A stretch of 51,993 nucleotides of DNA, from the NCBI GenBank assembly GCA_947625855.1, contig CANQPW010000006.1, positions 1 through 51,993 on the forward strand. Direction: 5' to 3'. Below the pieces are notes generated by a model. It made no database searches. It was not told the origin of the DNA and saw nothing but the letters and a program-made list of their open reading frames with translations. The stretch comes from an uncultured Clostridia bacterium (GTDB lineage: Bacteria; Bacillota; Clostridia; TANB77; CAG-465). The translations under genes and the position numbers were made by a program. Positions 27,231 through 37,123 of this stretch are shown here, in pieces; the first letter of the stretch is position 1, and each line of letters begins with the position of its first letter.

Positions 27231-29126
27231 TCACCTCCAAGTATTATCTATAAAGTCATCAAATTCTTTTACATCTTCTGGAGACATATTATCTCTCATA
27301 GCACTAATATTCTCCTCAGTAATTGGATTTGTAAATACATATTTTCCATCTATAAATTCAACTATATTTCTATATGTATAATTTTGTGATTGAGTAACAT
27401 GTTGAAAATACTCAACTGCATTATCCATAAATTTATCTAATTTTTTATCTATTTCTTTTACTTTTCTATAATCTGTATTATATGAAAATTTCTGTTCTAG
27501 TGGTATACACTCTGTTATTCTTTCAATATATCTTGAACCATCTATTGCCTTTTTTAAATGTATATCAAAATTTATAACTTGAACAACTTGTACCTCTGCA
27601 ACATTTTCAGAATTAAACATACCAATTTTTAAAAGTGAGTTTCTAAGTGAAGTTATAAGATTTGGAAATGTTTTTGCATGGTGTGTAAATAGTGTAAATT
27701 TTGATGCAACCTGTGCCATCTGTATCATCCAAGCAGCAACTGGATCTGTTGCGACCTCACCCAATATGTTTACACCACCATCAGTTTTTTTCTGAACATC
27801 TAGTCCTTCTTGACCAGATATTGTATCAGTTTCCCTTAATGATAATATATTATGATAAGGATATATTTTTCTTAAATGTAATTCAAATGCTGTCTCTTGA
27901 ACACGAATTGTAATTGTAGGATATAAATATTTCATTATAGCCATCAAAAGTGTAGTTTTACCACAACCTTGTTCTCCTGTAATTGCAGTTACTCTTGCAC
28001 CTCTTACCAAATATTTAAGAAGCTCTATAACTTTTTCTTTTCCTTCATGCAATAACAATTGCTCAGGAGATATAAGAGTAGGTGGTGCAAATTTTCTTAC
28101 AAAGAATGCCCATGATTCAGAAAAATTAGGTCTTAGTACAACAATTCTTGAACCATCTTTCATTTCATTTATTTTATAACCTACTGATTCAGATAATTGC
28201 CCTGGATTATTAAATTTATATATATTTTGACAAACTCTTTTTAATTCTTCTTCAGAACCAAAAGATAAGAAAGATAAATATGTTGCTTTACCTTTATAGA
28301 ATATCCATACTGAATCATATGACATTGGTACTTTTCTATCTTGTATTTGTGATAGATAATCATCCATATCTGTTAATTGATCTAGGAAAGATGGTGGAAT
28401 ACCAGATACACCACCTGATACACCATCTATATTCATATCACGTATATCATCAACAACACTATATCCTTTATATTCTTGATAAATTCTTTGAACAACTATT
28501 TCTAGTTTATCTTCAAAAGATAAAGTTTCAGGTGTTATCTCAGCAGTAAATATTTCATCTATTTCTTTAGCTGTTATAACATATGAAGGGACTCTATCAT
28601 CAAACTCATATTTTGGATAATCCAAATTATATTTTGTAATAATTTGTGTCAAAGCTTCTGCTTTATATTCTTTTTTATACACATGCATAAGTATTTCGAA
28701 TTTATCTTGTGAGGTAAGTAGCGCAAAATTATTAAAAGGTATCGCATAATTTATATTAAAATTATTTACTTTATAGTTATTTCTAAGTAGGTCAAACATT
28801 AAATTCTTAACATATTTTTTATCATTTGCATCTGCATAGCCTGCACCTTTTAATGCTTTTTTTAGTTCGTATTTTACGTTTTTTCTTCTTTCAAATTCTT
28901 CCTCTGATAGTGCAAGATCGTATAAATTCATTCTAGTTATTTCATCAAATTGTCTTTTGATGTATTTTTTCATAGTATCAATACTAAAAATTGTTCTTTC
29001 TCTTTCTAAAGCACTTTTATTTTCTTGAGTAATATCTGCCTTTCTTACCCTATATACGAAAAAGCCAGCAACAAATATAAAAAGTAATATTATCAATAAA
29101 ATATTAAATATAAAAGAAACTGACAT
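27231..29126 (-). CDS. CpaF/TadA-like secretion ATPase (VirB11/GspE family)
   Basis: Walker A TGEQGCGKTTLL; GGVNILGEVATDPVAAWMIQMAQVASKFTLFTHHAKTF (Walker B/His-box region); N-terminal TM. Confidence 0.8.
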   Translation of the reverse strand: MSVSFIFNILLIILLFIFVAGFFVYRVRKADITQENKSALERERTIFSIDTMKKYIKRQFDEITRMNLYDLALSEEEFERRKNVKYELKKALKGAGYADANDKKYVKNLMFDLLRNNYKVNNFNINYAIPFNNFALLTSQDKFEILMHVYKKEYKAEALTQIITKYNLDYPKYEFDDRVPSYVITAKEIDEIFTAEITPETLSFEDKLEIVVQRIYQEYKGYSVVDDIRDMNIDGVSGGVSGIPPSFLDQLTDMDDYLSQIQDRKVPMSYDSVWIFYKGKATYLSFLSFGSEEELKRVCQNIYKFNNPGQLSESVGYKINEMKDGSRIVVLRPNFSESWAFFVRKFAPPTLISPEQLLLHEGKEKVIELLKYLVRGARVTAITGEQGCGKTTLLMAIMKYLYPTITIRVQETAFELHLRKIYPYHNILSLRETDTISGQEGLDVQKKTDGGVNILGEVATDPVAAWMIQMAQVASKFTLFTHHAKTFPNLITSLRNSLLKIGMFNSENVAEVQVVQVINFDIHLKKAIDGSRYIERITECIPLEQKFSYNTDYRKVKEIDKKLDKFMDNAVEYFQHVTQSQNYTYRNIVEFIDGKYVFTNPITEENISAMRDNMSPEDVKEFDDFIDNTWR

Positions 29127-29159
29127 TTTCTCACCCCTTCAATTTACATTTATCTTATG

Positions 29160-29969
29160 TTATTCTTTAATTTTTGCTATATCAAATAATTTTTCCACTA
29201 TTTGTGTTGTACTTGATATAAATGCACCATTATAATCTTTTGGATCTGCATTTATATTTTTATATAAATAATCTAATACATTACCATCACTACAAGCATC
29301 TGTAAATATATAATTGTGAGGTATTGTATAAATAGGTTCTTTATACCTATACTTAAATTTTATATTTTGAACATTATATTTTGATTTACTTTCATAATCA
29401 CCAATAACAAGTATCTTATTTTTGTTTTTTAATATGTCTTCATTTACATATTTTGAAAAATATCTATCAATTTTAACGTAATCTTGATTTATTACAATTA
29501 CTAATACATCAGCATCATTAATTACTTCTCTAACAAATTCTTCTTTTAAAGTTTTTGTTAAATCAACAAATACAGCATCATATAACTCATCTGCTTTTTT
29601 TACTATAAAAGGTAAATTTTTTAAAGCTTCTCTATTTTCAACAGTATCAACACCTATACCATATAATATATCTAGTCTACCTTTTAAAACAGGTTTTGCA
29701 TAATTTTGTATTACTTCTGGTGTAAGCTTATTACTTTTTAAAAGTCTCATAACTGAGCCAATACCTAAGCTAGAATCAGCAATTATATCATTATTCTTTA
29801 AGTCATCATATAATGTATAACAAGACTCTATTTTTTTTGTTTCAAAATTACTATGTGTAAGTAAACATGTAGACTTATGAGTTATCCCCATAAGAGAACT
29901 AACAGCAACAGCTACATGACTACAACCAACTTCTTCTTTAAATGGACTCCAAAATACAATTTTTGCCAT
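29160..29969 (-). CDS. CpaE/MinD-like protein with degenerate P-loop
   Basis: FWSPFKEEVGCSHVAVAVSSLMG aligns with KGGVGKTT-type deviant Walker A but lacks the lysine/threonine. Confidence 0.55.
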   Translation of the reverse strand: MAKIVFWSPFKEEVGCSHVAVAVSSLMGITHKSTCLLTHSNFETKKIESCYTLYDDLKNNDIIADSSLGIGSVMRLLKSNKLTPEVIQNYAKPVLKGRLDILYGIGVDTVENREALKNLPFIVKKADELYDAVFVDLTKTLKEEFVREVINDADVLVIVINQDYVKIDRYFSKYVNEDILKNKNKILVIGDYESKSKYNVQNIKFKYRYKEPIYTIPHNYIFTDACSDGNVLDYLYKNINADPKDYNGAFISSTTQIVEKLFDIAKIKE

Positions 29970-30676
29970 TAGTCCTTCCTCCTTTTAATTTGTTTTAAAA
30001 TATTTTTTTCATCTTCTTCAATTAAATTTGCAATTAATAAGATAATTGAATATAAAAATTGTTTTGTATGTTTTTTCATTTGAATAGTACCACTAAATTG
30101 TGAATCAATATCAACCATCTTATCTTGTTCATCTAAAACTATTTCATAATTTTCTTCTTGCCAAGTTATATTATATGAAGCTATTTGAGTATCTAAATAG
30201 TTTTCTGCTGCTCTTGATAAAAATGCTTTATATAAAATTCTTGTAAATTTAATTTCACCATCTGAAATATCATTTCTAATAGCAGCGATAAGCTCTTTAT
30301 TTTTTGATACAGATAATACACTATAATCAACAAATAAATACTTTCTATTAAACTCTAACTTATTAAATTTTTTATAAGTTTCTGCAGAATCTATATCGAT
30401 TAAAACATAATCATACTTACTAATATCTACTTCATTTTCTTTCATATAATCTTCTAATTTTGTAAAACTATCAAATCCAACTGCAAAATCAATCTGGCTA
30501 TAATTTGTTATATAACTTTCTTTATCTGTATCCATTGTAGGTATAATATATTTAAATTTTTTATCATATGTTGCATCAATAACAAGCACAGATTTATTCA
30601 TTATTTCTAAAATCTTTGCCATATTTATAGTAAAATCATGTTTATCTATATATCCCATTAATCCAATTACTTGCAT
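29969..30676 (-). CDS. MinD/CpaE-like protein with degenerate P-loop
   Basis: IGLMGYIDKHDFTINMAKILEIMNKSVLVIDATYD...YDYVLIDIDSAE; adjacent to the similar gene. Confidence 0.5.
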   Translation of the reverse strand: MQVIGLMGYIDKHDFTINMAKILEIMNKSVLVIDATYDKKFKYIIPTMDTDKESYITNYSQIDFAVGFDSFTKLEDYMKENEVDISKYDYVLIDIDSAETYKKFNKLEFNRKYLFVDYSVLSVSKNKELIAAIRNDISDGEIKFTRILYKAFLSRAAENYLDTQIASYNITWQEENYEIVLDEQDKMVDIDSQFSGTIQMKKHTKQFLYSIILLIANLIEEDEKNILKQIKRRKD

Positions 30677-30695
30677 TAAAATCTCTCCTTATCAA

Positions 30696-31730
30696 TTACT
30701 CTTCTATTGATAGCATTCTTTCTCTTAATACTTTTTGTGTATTTATTGAACTTTGTGCTCCATTTACTATTCCTTCAAAACTTGAAGAATTTTGATTTTT
30801 ATAATTTTTTATACTTGTTTCAATACCTGCTCTTGTTTCAGCATTAAGCTTAGCTAAAGTTTCTGAAGCATTTGTAAGCAAGAACTTATCAGACTTCATC
30901 ATTTCCATTACTGCTGAATTTGGTTGATAATTTTCTGCTGTTCTTGTTGTAGCATTAGCAAAGTTTTTATACTTTCTTACTAAATCCATTATAATATTTG
31001 CAGCTTCTTCATTATCAGCAGATTTTATATTTTTTAATTCATCTTCTATTTGTTCACTAATATATCCTAATGTTTCACTTTCTACATCAAAAGAAGATTT
31101 TACTTGTGCATCACTGTCAGCATATACTGTTGCATATAGTTTAGAGCCACTATTTAGATATGAATCAGCAATAGCACTATTTAATAGCAATCTTTCATCT
31201 TCTGATAAAAAGATCCAAAATGTACTTTCATATATTTTACTTACTTGTTTTTGAGAAACTACAATATAGTCTGTTCCACTTGGATACATTAGTCTTATAT
31301 CGATAGTATCCCCTTCAACTAAATTACTAGGCATTAATACAGTGTTTATTTCCTGTATTCTTATATCTGATGATAAGATTTCATCCCCAATCATAGAAGA
31401 AGTTATTGGAACTTTAGCAGAAATATTATATTTTGCAGTCATACCAACAACTGAATCTTTATCCAAAGCTCCTTCTGGTACAGTATTTATATGTACTGCT
31501 TGCTCTTGTACAATATCATCAGTTATTACCTCGCCTTGTATAACATCTCTAGTTAATACAGCAACACTTTTAGTATAATTTCTTAGATAATTTCTATTTG
31601 TTCCATTCTCATAAGATTTAATCGTAATAATAGCCCATGTTAATGTAATAACCATTCCTACTATACCGATTATTGCACCAATTAATATACCTTGAAAAGT
31701 CCTCTTCTTTATTTGACTCATTCCTATCAT
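30696..31730 (-). CDS. CpaB/RcpC-like SAF-domain protein
   Basis: N-terminal TM, then VAVLTRDVIQGEVITDDIVQEQAVHINTVPEGALDKDSVVGMTAKYNISAKVPITSSMI. Confidence 0.75.
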   Translation of the reverse strand: MIGMSQIKKRTFQGILIGAIIGIVGMVITLTWAIITIKSYENGTNRNYLRNYTKSVAVLTRDVIQGEVITDDIVQEQAVHINTVPEGALDKDSVVGMTAKYNISAKVPITSSMIGDEILSSDIRIQEINTVLMPSNLVEGDTIDIRLMYPSGTDYIVVSQKQVSKIYESTFWIFLSEDERLLLNSAIADSYLNSGSKLYATVYADSDAQVKSSFDVESETLGYISEQIEDELKNIKSADNEEAANIIMDLVRKYKNFANATTRTAENYQPNSAVMEMMKSDKFLLTNASETLAKLNAETRAGIETSIKNYKNQNSSSFEGIVNGAQSSINTQKVLRERMLSIEE

Positions 31731-31809
31731 TTGTACTCAACCTCCATTTATATTGCTATTTACAACATAACTTTACGTTAGTAGTATATTCCTTATAAAA
31801 AAAAAAATC

Positions 31810-31833
31810 AACCGTTTTCAAAAAAAAACGGTT
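31810..31833 (-). terminator. Terminator of dacF-like gene
   Basis: Minus strand AACCGTTTTTTTTTGAAAACGGTT then T-run. Confidence 0.8.
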
Positions 31834-31894
31834 TAGTGCGTTTAATTGATATATAATTGTAATTTTATTGTAACATTTTTGTAACTTTTATACA

Positions 31895-33118
31895 TCATTC
31901 TATTTTATTTGACATTATAAATAGTTTAAATACCCTTTTTAAATAATCCATAAAACTAGATTTATTCAAATCATCTCTAGCAATTAAATCTAAAGTATCA
32001 ATTATTTCATTAGTTTGGCTATTAATTATATCAATTTTTCCGATTACTTCACCCATTTGAATTGGTGCCTTAAGGCTGTTATATGTAATGTTTTGACTTG
32101 TATTAATATTTTGACCTTTCTCATTTAAGACAGATACTTCTCTATTTATTATAACATCCAATTTATCATTTATATTTTTGTTTACTGATAAGCTATCTAT
32201 AACTGTATCTTTTTCAAGTAACACTTTATTTTCATAATTTGCAAATCCAAAATTTAATAGTTGTTTTGTTTCTTCAAGCCTTACCTCTGGTGTTGGTGCT
32301 CCCATTATTACAGTTATAAAAGTCGTATTGTTTCTTGTAGCTGTACCTGCTAAATTATATAATGCCTGTGATGTATAACCTGTTTTTAAACCTGTTGCTC
32401 CTTCATAAAATCTAATTAATTTGTTTGTATTAGTTAAACTAGACGCTCCATTTCTTAGTGTATCCATCCATATTGATGTATATTTTAATATATCTGGATG
32501 TTTAGTTATAATTTCTCTTGACATTATTGCTATATCTTTAGCACAAGTATAATGATTATCTTCATCAATTCCATGTGAATTCATAAAATTTGTATTTACC
32601 ATACCAAGTTCTTTTGCTTTTTCATTCATCATATTCACAAAATTTGCTTCTGTACCACCTATTTTTTCTGCCATTGCAACAGTCACATCATTTGCAGAAA
32701 CTACACATATAGCTTTTAATGCTTCATCTATTGTTAATTCTTCATTTTCCATAAACCATATTTGTGAGCCACCCATTCCAGCAGCATTTGCACTGCAAAC
32801 TACTTTATCATCATATGATAATTTACCCGAATCTATTTGCTCCATTATTATAAGCAAAGTCATAATTTTTGTAACTGATGCTGGTAAAAGTTTTTCTTCT
32901 TCATTATTTGCATATATAATTTTTCCAGTTGACGCTTCCATAAGTAATTGTGCTTTTGACTCAAATTCAAATACAGGAGTTGATACAGATGTTGCAATAC
33001 TTGATTCGTCTGTTTTATTTTTCTTTTCATATATATAACTTGAACCATATATATTACTTACTAATAATACCAAAAGTAACAATAGTGATAATAATATTTT
33101 TATCTTTCTATTATACAT
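31895..33118 (-). CDS. dacF: D-alanyl-D-alanine carboxypeptidase (DacF/PBP5 family)
   Basis: SVTK, SAN (VSANDVTVAM) and KTG (GLKTGYTSQA) motifs, signal peptide. Confidence 0.9.
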   Translation of the reverse strand: MYNRKIKILLSLLLLLVLLVSNIYGSSYIYEKKNKTDESSIATSVSTPVFEFESKAQLLMEASTGKIIYANNEEEKLLPASVTKIMTLLIIMEQIDSGKLSYDDKVVCSANAAGMGGSQIWFMENEELTIDEALKAICVVSANDVTVAMAEKIGGTEANFVNMMNEKAKELGMVNTNFMNSHGIDEDNHYTCAKDIAIMSREIITKHPDILKYTSIWMDTLRNGASSLTNTNKLIRFYEGATGLKTGYTSQALYNLAGTATRNNTTFITVIMGAPTPEVRLEETKQLLNFGFANYENKVLLEKDTVIDSLSVNKNINDKLDVIINREVSVLNEKGQNINTSQNITYNSLKAPIQMGEVIGKIDIINSQTNEIIDTLDLIARDDLNKSSFMDYLKRVFKLFIMSNKIE

Positions 33119-33203
33119 AATTCACCTCAAATTAATGTTATTACATTATATTTATATATACTAGATTTATGATTATTTTTTTATTACTTAAATTAAAAAA
33201 AAA

Positions 33204-33243
33204 CACCAATTATATTTAAAATAACTTTAAATATAATTGATGT
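33204..33243 (-). terminator. Terminator of GreA-C-like gene
   Basis: CACCAATTATATTTAAA...TTTAAATATAATTGATG. Confidence 0.7.
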
Positions 33244-33254
33244 TTTAGTGTTTA

Positions 33255-33566
33255 TTAAACTATATTAAGTATTTCTACTTCTATATGTGAATTGTTAACT
33301 TTATATTTCACCTTATCGCCGATACCTTTATGATAGATTGCAGTACCAAGCGGTGAATTTAAAGTAACTTCTTCACTATTTACTGGATTTGCCTTGTTTA
33401 CTAATTTAACAACTAAGTCTATTGGTTCTTCATCAACATCAACAAATTGCATCGTAAGTGTAATAGTATTACCAATTTCAACATTCACTTTTTTAGTTTC
33501 TGTTTCTTTCAAATGCTCTTTATAACCAGTTAAAGTTGATTCTAAGGCCATATTGTATCCTCCCAT
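33255..33566 (-). CDS. GreA/GreB C-terminal-domain-only protein
   Basis: EEVTLNSPLGTAIYHKGIGDKVKYKV as in GreA C-domain; N-terminal coiled coil absent. Confidence 0.7.
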   Translation of the reverse strand: MGGYNMALESTLTGYKEHLKETETKKVNVEIGNTITLTMQFVDVDEEPIDLVVKLVNKANPVNSEEVTLNSPLGTAIYHKGIGDKVKYKVNNSHIEVEILNIV

Positions 33567-33714
33567 TTTCTTAAGACAAATTTGTACTTGTTACAATAAA
33601 TAATTAATATAATTATACTATTTTTTTCAAAAAATGCAATATTATTTTCAAATATTTATCGATATTATAGTGAATATTATATACATAAATTTGTAATAAA
33701 ATTGAAATAATAAA

Positions 33715-33743
33715 TTGACTATATTTACATAATGTGATATAAT
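33715..33743 (+). promoter_or_regulatory. Sigma-A promoter
   Basis: TTGACT, 17-nt spacer, TATAAT. Confidence 0.8.
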
Positions 33744-33776
33744 ATGCCTAGATTTTTAATATCTAGGGAGAAATAT

Positions 33777-35414
33777 ATGTCTACATTAACAAATTTAGAA
33801 AAAAAGTTTAATTATTTATATGTAAAAGAATCTGAATTGGACAAATTATTAGAAAAAGAAAACCCAATTCCTAAGGAACAATATCAAAAAAATAAATTAA
33901 AGGAAGAAATATCTGATGTGCTTAGTGATATTTTTTCTCTTCAATGTGATGACGCTTTGTCAACATCTTTTTTTATGCAGGTTGATTTTATTGAGCAAAA
34001 AGTAAATAAATTACTTGAAATAAAACATAAAGAATTAGATACACTTTATAAAAAGAAAAGTAATGTATATAAAATTGCAGAAAAAATATTTTCAATTATA
34101 TACTCTATTGATATTTTACAAAATAGCATAAATATAAAATTAGATATTGAAAAAAGACTTTTAGATTTAAAAAATACTGTTGTAAACTATGATACAAATA
34201 AAAGACAATTGATTGCAATTAACTTCTTAGAAACTAAACTAATTAATTATAAAGAGGGATTATTTAGATTAATAGAATTATTAAAAAACTACGAATTAAA
34301 AAAAGAACTTAGTTTTGAAATAAAACAAGAAATTTTTGATATATTTTCAAAAATTTCTTTAGAAGTACAAAATGTAACAAATCATACAAAGGTATTTAAC
34401 GAAGAAATAGATTCACAAGATTCAATATATACGCAAGAATATATATTATGGTATGAAAATTTATTTTTAGATATGTTTAAAAATGCTGGTTTATCACTTC
34501 CAACTTTTTATTCGCAATTAAGTGAAGCAAAAAATACTAAAAATTTACCTGCAAATTATCTAGAAAATCTTGTTGATTTTGTTTACAGAAACTATGTTTC
34601 AGAAATAAGTGTATATAAGAAAAAATTAGATAATGATATAAAAAATTATGAAAAAGAAATACATTCTCAACTTGGATATTGTTATGCATACAATGGTTCA
34701 AGTAACCTTGAAGAAATATTAAACAATATTCAACATGAAAAAATATTACCTGATTATTTATCTGGAAGCTCTTCAAAAGAGACATTAAAATATATTCTAT
34801 TTGATTTAGACGTTTCTTTTAAAGATAATATAGAACTATATAATATTTTAGATGACTTACACGAAGAAATTTGTAAAATATTTGATTATCAAAAATATTT
34901 AGATATGTATAAATTTAATACAAAACATAAATCAATTCAAATATTACAATATAGACAATATTATACAGACTTACTTGAAGATGCCAAAAAGAATGTACTT
35001 AATGAATATGTTAAAAAAATTGATACTTTAATTGCTAATGAAAGTCTTGAAGATTATAGCACAAGTAAATTAATGAATAATATTAATGATGTAAAAGAAG
35101 ATATTACAAAATTAGAAGATGCATTAAAATATATAAATAAAAACTTTAAAACATTTTCAAATGATAACTTAAACAAATACCTTGAAACAATAGAGTCAAG
35201 ATATGATATATCAAACTTATATCAAAATATACAAAATAAAAAATCAAAATTTGTCTATAAACTTACTGCTAGACCTTTAAAAGAAGAAAGCAAATTAATA
35301 TATGAATTTACAAACAAAGCTGAAATAAAGGATAACTTAAATACAAAACTTATTGATGATATTTTTAAAGAAGATAAGGACTTAAAAATTGATATTATAA
35401 AACTTATAAATTAA
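33777..35414 (+). CDS. Long helical/coiled-coil protein, unknown function
   Basis: Start MSTLTNLEKKFN with SD aggGAGAA; track start at 33744 would overlap the -10 region/TSS. Confidence 0.7.
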   Translation: MSTLTNLEKKFNYLYVKESELDKLLEKENPIPKEQYQKNKLKEEISDVLSDIFSLQCDDALSTSFFMQVDFIEQKVNKLLEIKHKELDTLYKKKSNVYKIAEKIFSIIYSIDILQNSINIKLDIEKRLLDLKNTVVNYDTNKRQLIAINFLETKLINYKEGLFRLIELLKNYELKKELSFEIKQEIFDIFSKISLEVQNVTNHTKVFNEEIDSQDSIYTQEYILWYENLFLDMFKNAGLSLPTFYSQLSEAKNTKNLPANYLENLVDFVYRNYVSEISVYKKKLDNDIKNYEKEIHSQLGYCYAYNGSSNLEEILNNIQHEKILPDYLSGSSSKETLKYILFDLDVSFKDNIELYNILDDLHEEICKIFDYQKYLDMYKFNTKHKSIQILQYRQYYTDLLEDAKKNVLNEYVKKIDTLIANESLEDYSTSKLMNNINDVKEDITKLEDALKYINKNFKTFSNDNLNKYLETIESRYDISNLYQNIQNKKSKFVYKLTARPLKEESKLIYEFTNKAEIKDNLNTKLIDDIFKEDKDLKIDIIKLIN

Positions 35415-35445
35415 TACTATATGCTTAAAACATATAGTATTTTTA
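35415..35445 (+). terminator. Terminator
   Basis: TACTATATGcttaaaaCATATAGTAtttt. Confidence 0.7.
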
Positions 35446-35466
35446 TTTATTTGTTTACAGAATGTG

Positions 35467-35495
35467 TTGACATAATTTAAGTTTTATGTTATAAT
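35467..35495 (+). promoter_or_regulatory. Consensus sigma-A promoter
   Basis: TTGACA, 17-nt spacer, TATAAT. Confidence 0.85.
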
Positions 35496-35547
35496 CTTAG
35501 TGTAGTCAAAAAAAATTAAACCCTGAATAGGGAGAAGGAGGCCAATC

Positions 35548-36348
35548 ATGGCAAACGAATTACTTAGAACAAAGACGAGAAATATGCTTGCAGAGATTGC
35601 AGGCAATGAGGAACAGGCATCTGAGCTCATCGAGCGGGTAACAGGTGTCGTAAAGAAAATGGCAGAAAAGCCCGAAGAGGAAATGCAGGCATTCTTGCTC
35701 AGGATGAGGATACAGCCTGAGACCACGGTATCAGAGTTTTCTTTGGATCAGCTCACAGAGGAGCAGATTGAAAACCTGATGGGAAAGCTCCGTGGTGATG
35801 TTATTGCAAGCTATAAAGCAGCTCATCCGGACTGCTGGCTTGCCGACACGACAGAGTATCCGATCCTCAGCAAGGCACTTGATGGCGACATTACGCTCAT
35901 TCAGTTTGTCGTTGGAAAGTGTTGTGAGACTGTCTACTCCCCTTCTGAGGAAAGAGAAAGGATTGTGTTCCTGCTCTCCTCTGAAGAAGAAAAAAATCGC
36001 TACGGTGGGCTCCGTGCGATGAAATTCAGCAAGGAAGAGGCAGGTTACCTCAAAGATTGTGCCAACGCAATCGGTGAGTATTACAAGAGCCTTCTTCCTG
36101 AAGAAGCAACGAATCCCATCAAGATTCCGGAGGGATTTGTACCTGCCGAAGACACCACTCCGGAAGTGGCAAAGGAGAAGAAAACTCCTAAAAAAATTAC
36201 GCTGGAGCAGCTCTCGGCGAACCGTGAACTTTTCGAGGAACTTATCTCGATAAGCGATAGGCTTGCCAAGGTTGGCGTAGATGCAAACTATGCCACGTGG
36301 AAGCTTGAGAGCATAAGAAGAGTGCTCAATGCTTCCAAGGAGCTGTAA
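35548..36348 (+). CDS. Unknown protein of foreign (higher GC) composition
   Basis: 266 aa, SD gggagaaggagg; GC far above flanks; GC-rich codons throughout. Confidence 0.85.
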   Translation: MANELLRTKTRNMLAEIAGNEEQASELIERVTGVVKKMAEKPEEEMQAFLLRMRIQPETTVSEFSLDQLTEEQIENLMGKLRGDVIASYKAAHPDCWLADTTEYPILSKALDGDITLIQFVVGKCCETVYSPSEERERIVFLLSSEEEKNRYGGLRAMKFSKEEAGYLKDCANAIGEYYKSLLPEEATNPIKIPEGFVPAEDTTPEVAKEKKTPKKITLEQLSANRELFEELISISDRLAKVGVDANYATWKLESIRRVLNASKEL

Positions 36349-36353
36349 AATTC

Positions 36354-36387
36354 AACACCTTCCCATTCATTGGGAGGGTGTTTTTTT
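36354..36387 (+). terminator. Strong terminator of the high-GC gene
   Basis: AACACCTTCCCAttcaTTGGGAGGGTGTTTTTTT. Confidence 0.9.
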
Positions 36388-37080
36388 CTCTATTTTTGAA
36401 TATGGAACTCTAACTATAAAACTACCAGCAACATATGGTGCTACATCATATTGATTAAAAAAAATAACTATATCATTTTTATCAAATACAAAGTTTCTAA
36501 AATTATCCAAGTTTGGTTTAGTACCCTTTTTTAACATTTCTTCACTACTATATTCTTTTATATTTTCATTGTCTTTCAATGTATCATATGCTACCTCTGA
36601 GAAATAATTTAATACTCCATCATACATTTTTGTAAGCTCTGTAATATCTATAATTTTATTATTTTTCAAATCATAATTAATTGTAAAAATATTAGATGAA
36701 GGATGAGCACCACCAGTATCAGAATTTACATTAAATGCAAATGATATGTAATAGTCATAATTATAATAATCAAAAGAAATATCAAGATTATATTTGGCTT
36801 CATGTTCAAAATCTACTGCCTCTTTAAAATCATCAACAATTTTTTGCATTTTTGATTTTATAGCTATATTTAATATTTCATATTTTGTATAAGGATAATA
36901 TATATCAATAATATATTTTTTATCATCATCTTTTATATTTTTCATTTCATATATATCATTATTACTACTTATTGTTTCTTTCACACTTTCCACTTTATAT
37001 TTGTAATAATTTTGTACTACATAAGTTAAAACTATAAAAAAAAGCAAAAAAATAATTACAAAAATATATCTAGGTTTCAT
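36367..37080 (-). CDS. DUF3298/DUF4163 (RsiV-like) membrane-anchored protein
   Basis: N-terminal TM; GGAHPSSNIFTINYDLKNNKIIDITELTK. Confidence 0.75.
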   Translation of the reverse strand: MKPRYIFVIIFLLFFIVLTYVVQNYYKYKVESVKETISSNNDIYEMKNIKDDDKKYIIDIYYPYTKYEILNIAIKSKMQKIVDDFKEAVDFEHEAKYNLDISFDYYNYDYYISFAFNVNSDTGGAHPSSNIFTINYDLKNNKIIDITELTKMYDGVLNYFSEVAYDTLKDNENIKEYSSEEMLKKGTKPNLDNFRNFVFDKNDIVIFFNQYDVAPYVAGSFIVRVPYSKIEKKTPSQ

Positions 37081-37123
37081 ATAATCACCTTAATACACTA
37101 TATGTAATTACTTTAAAAATATT

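Noticed and set aside
35792-36269. Extra ORFs within high-GC cassette 1 (35792-36022, 36059-36253, 36081-36269)
   Set aside because: GC-rich sequence has fewer stops, so shadow ORFs are expected; the 35548-36348 frame has the SD, promoter and terminator
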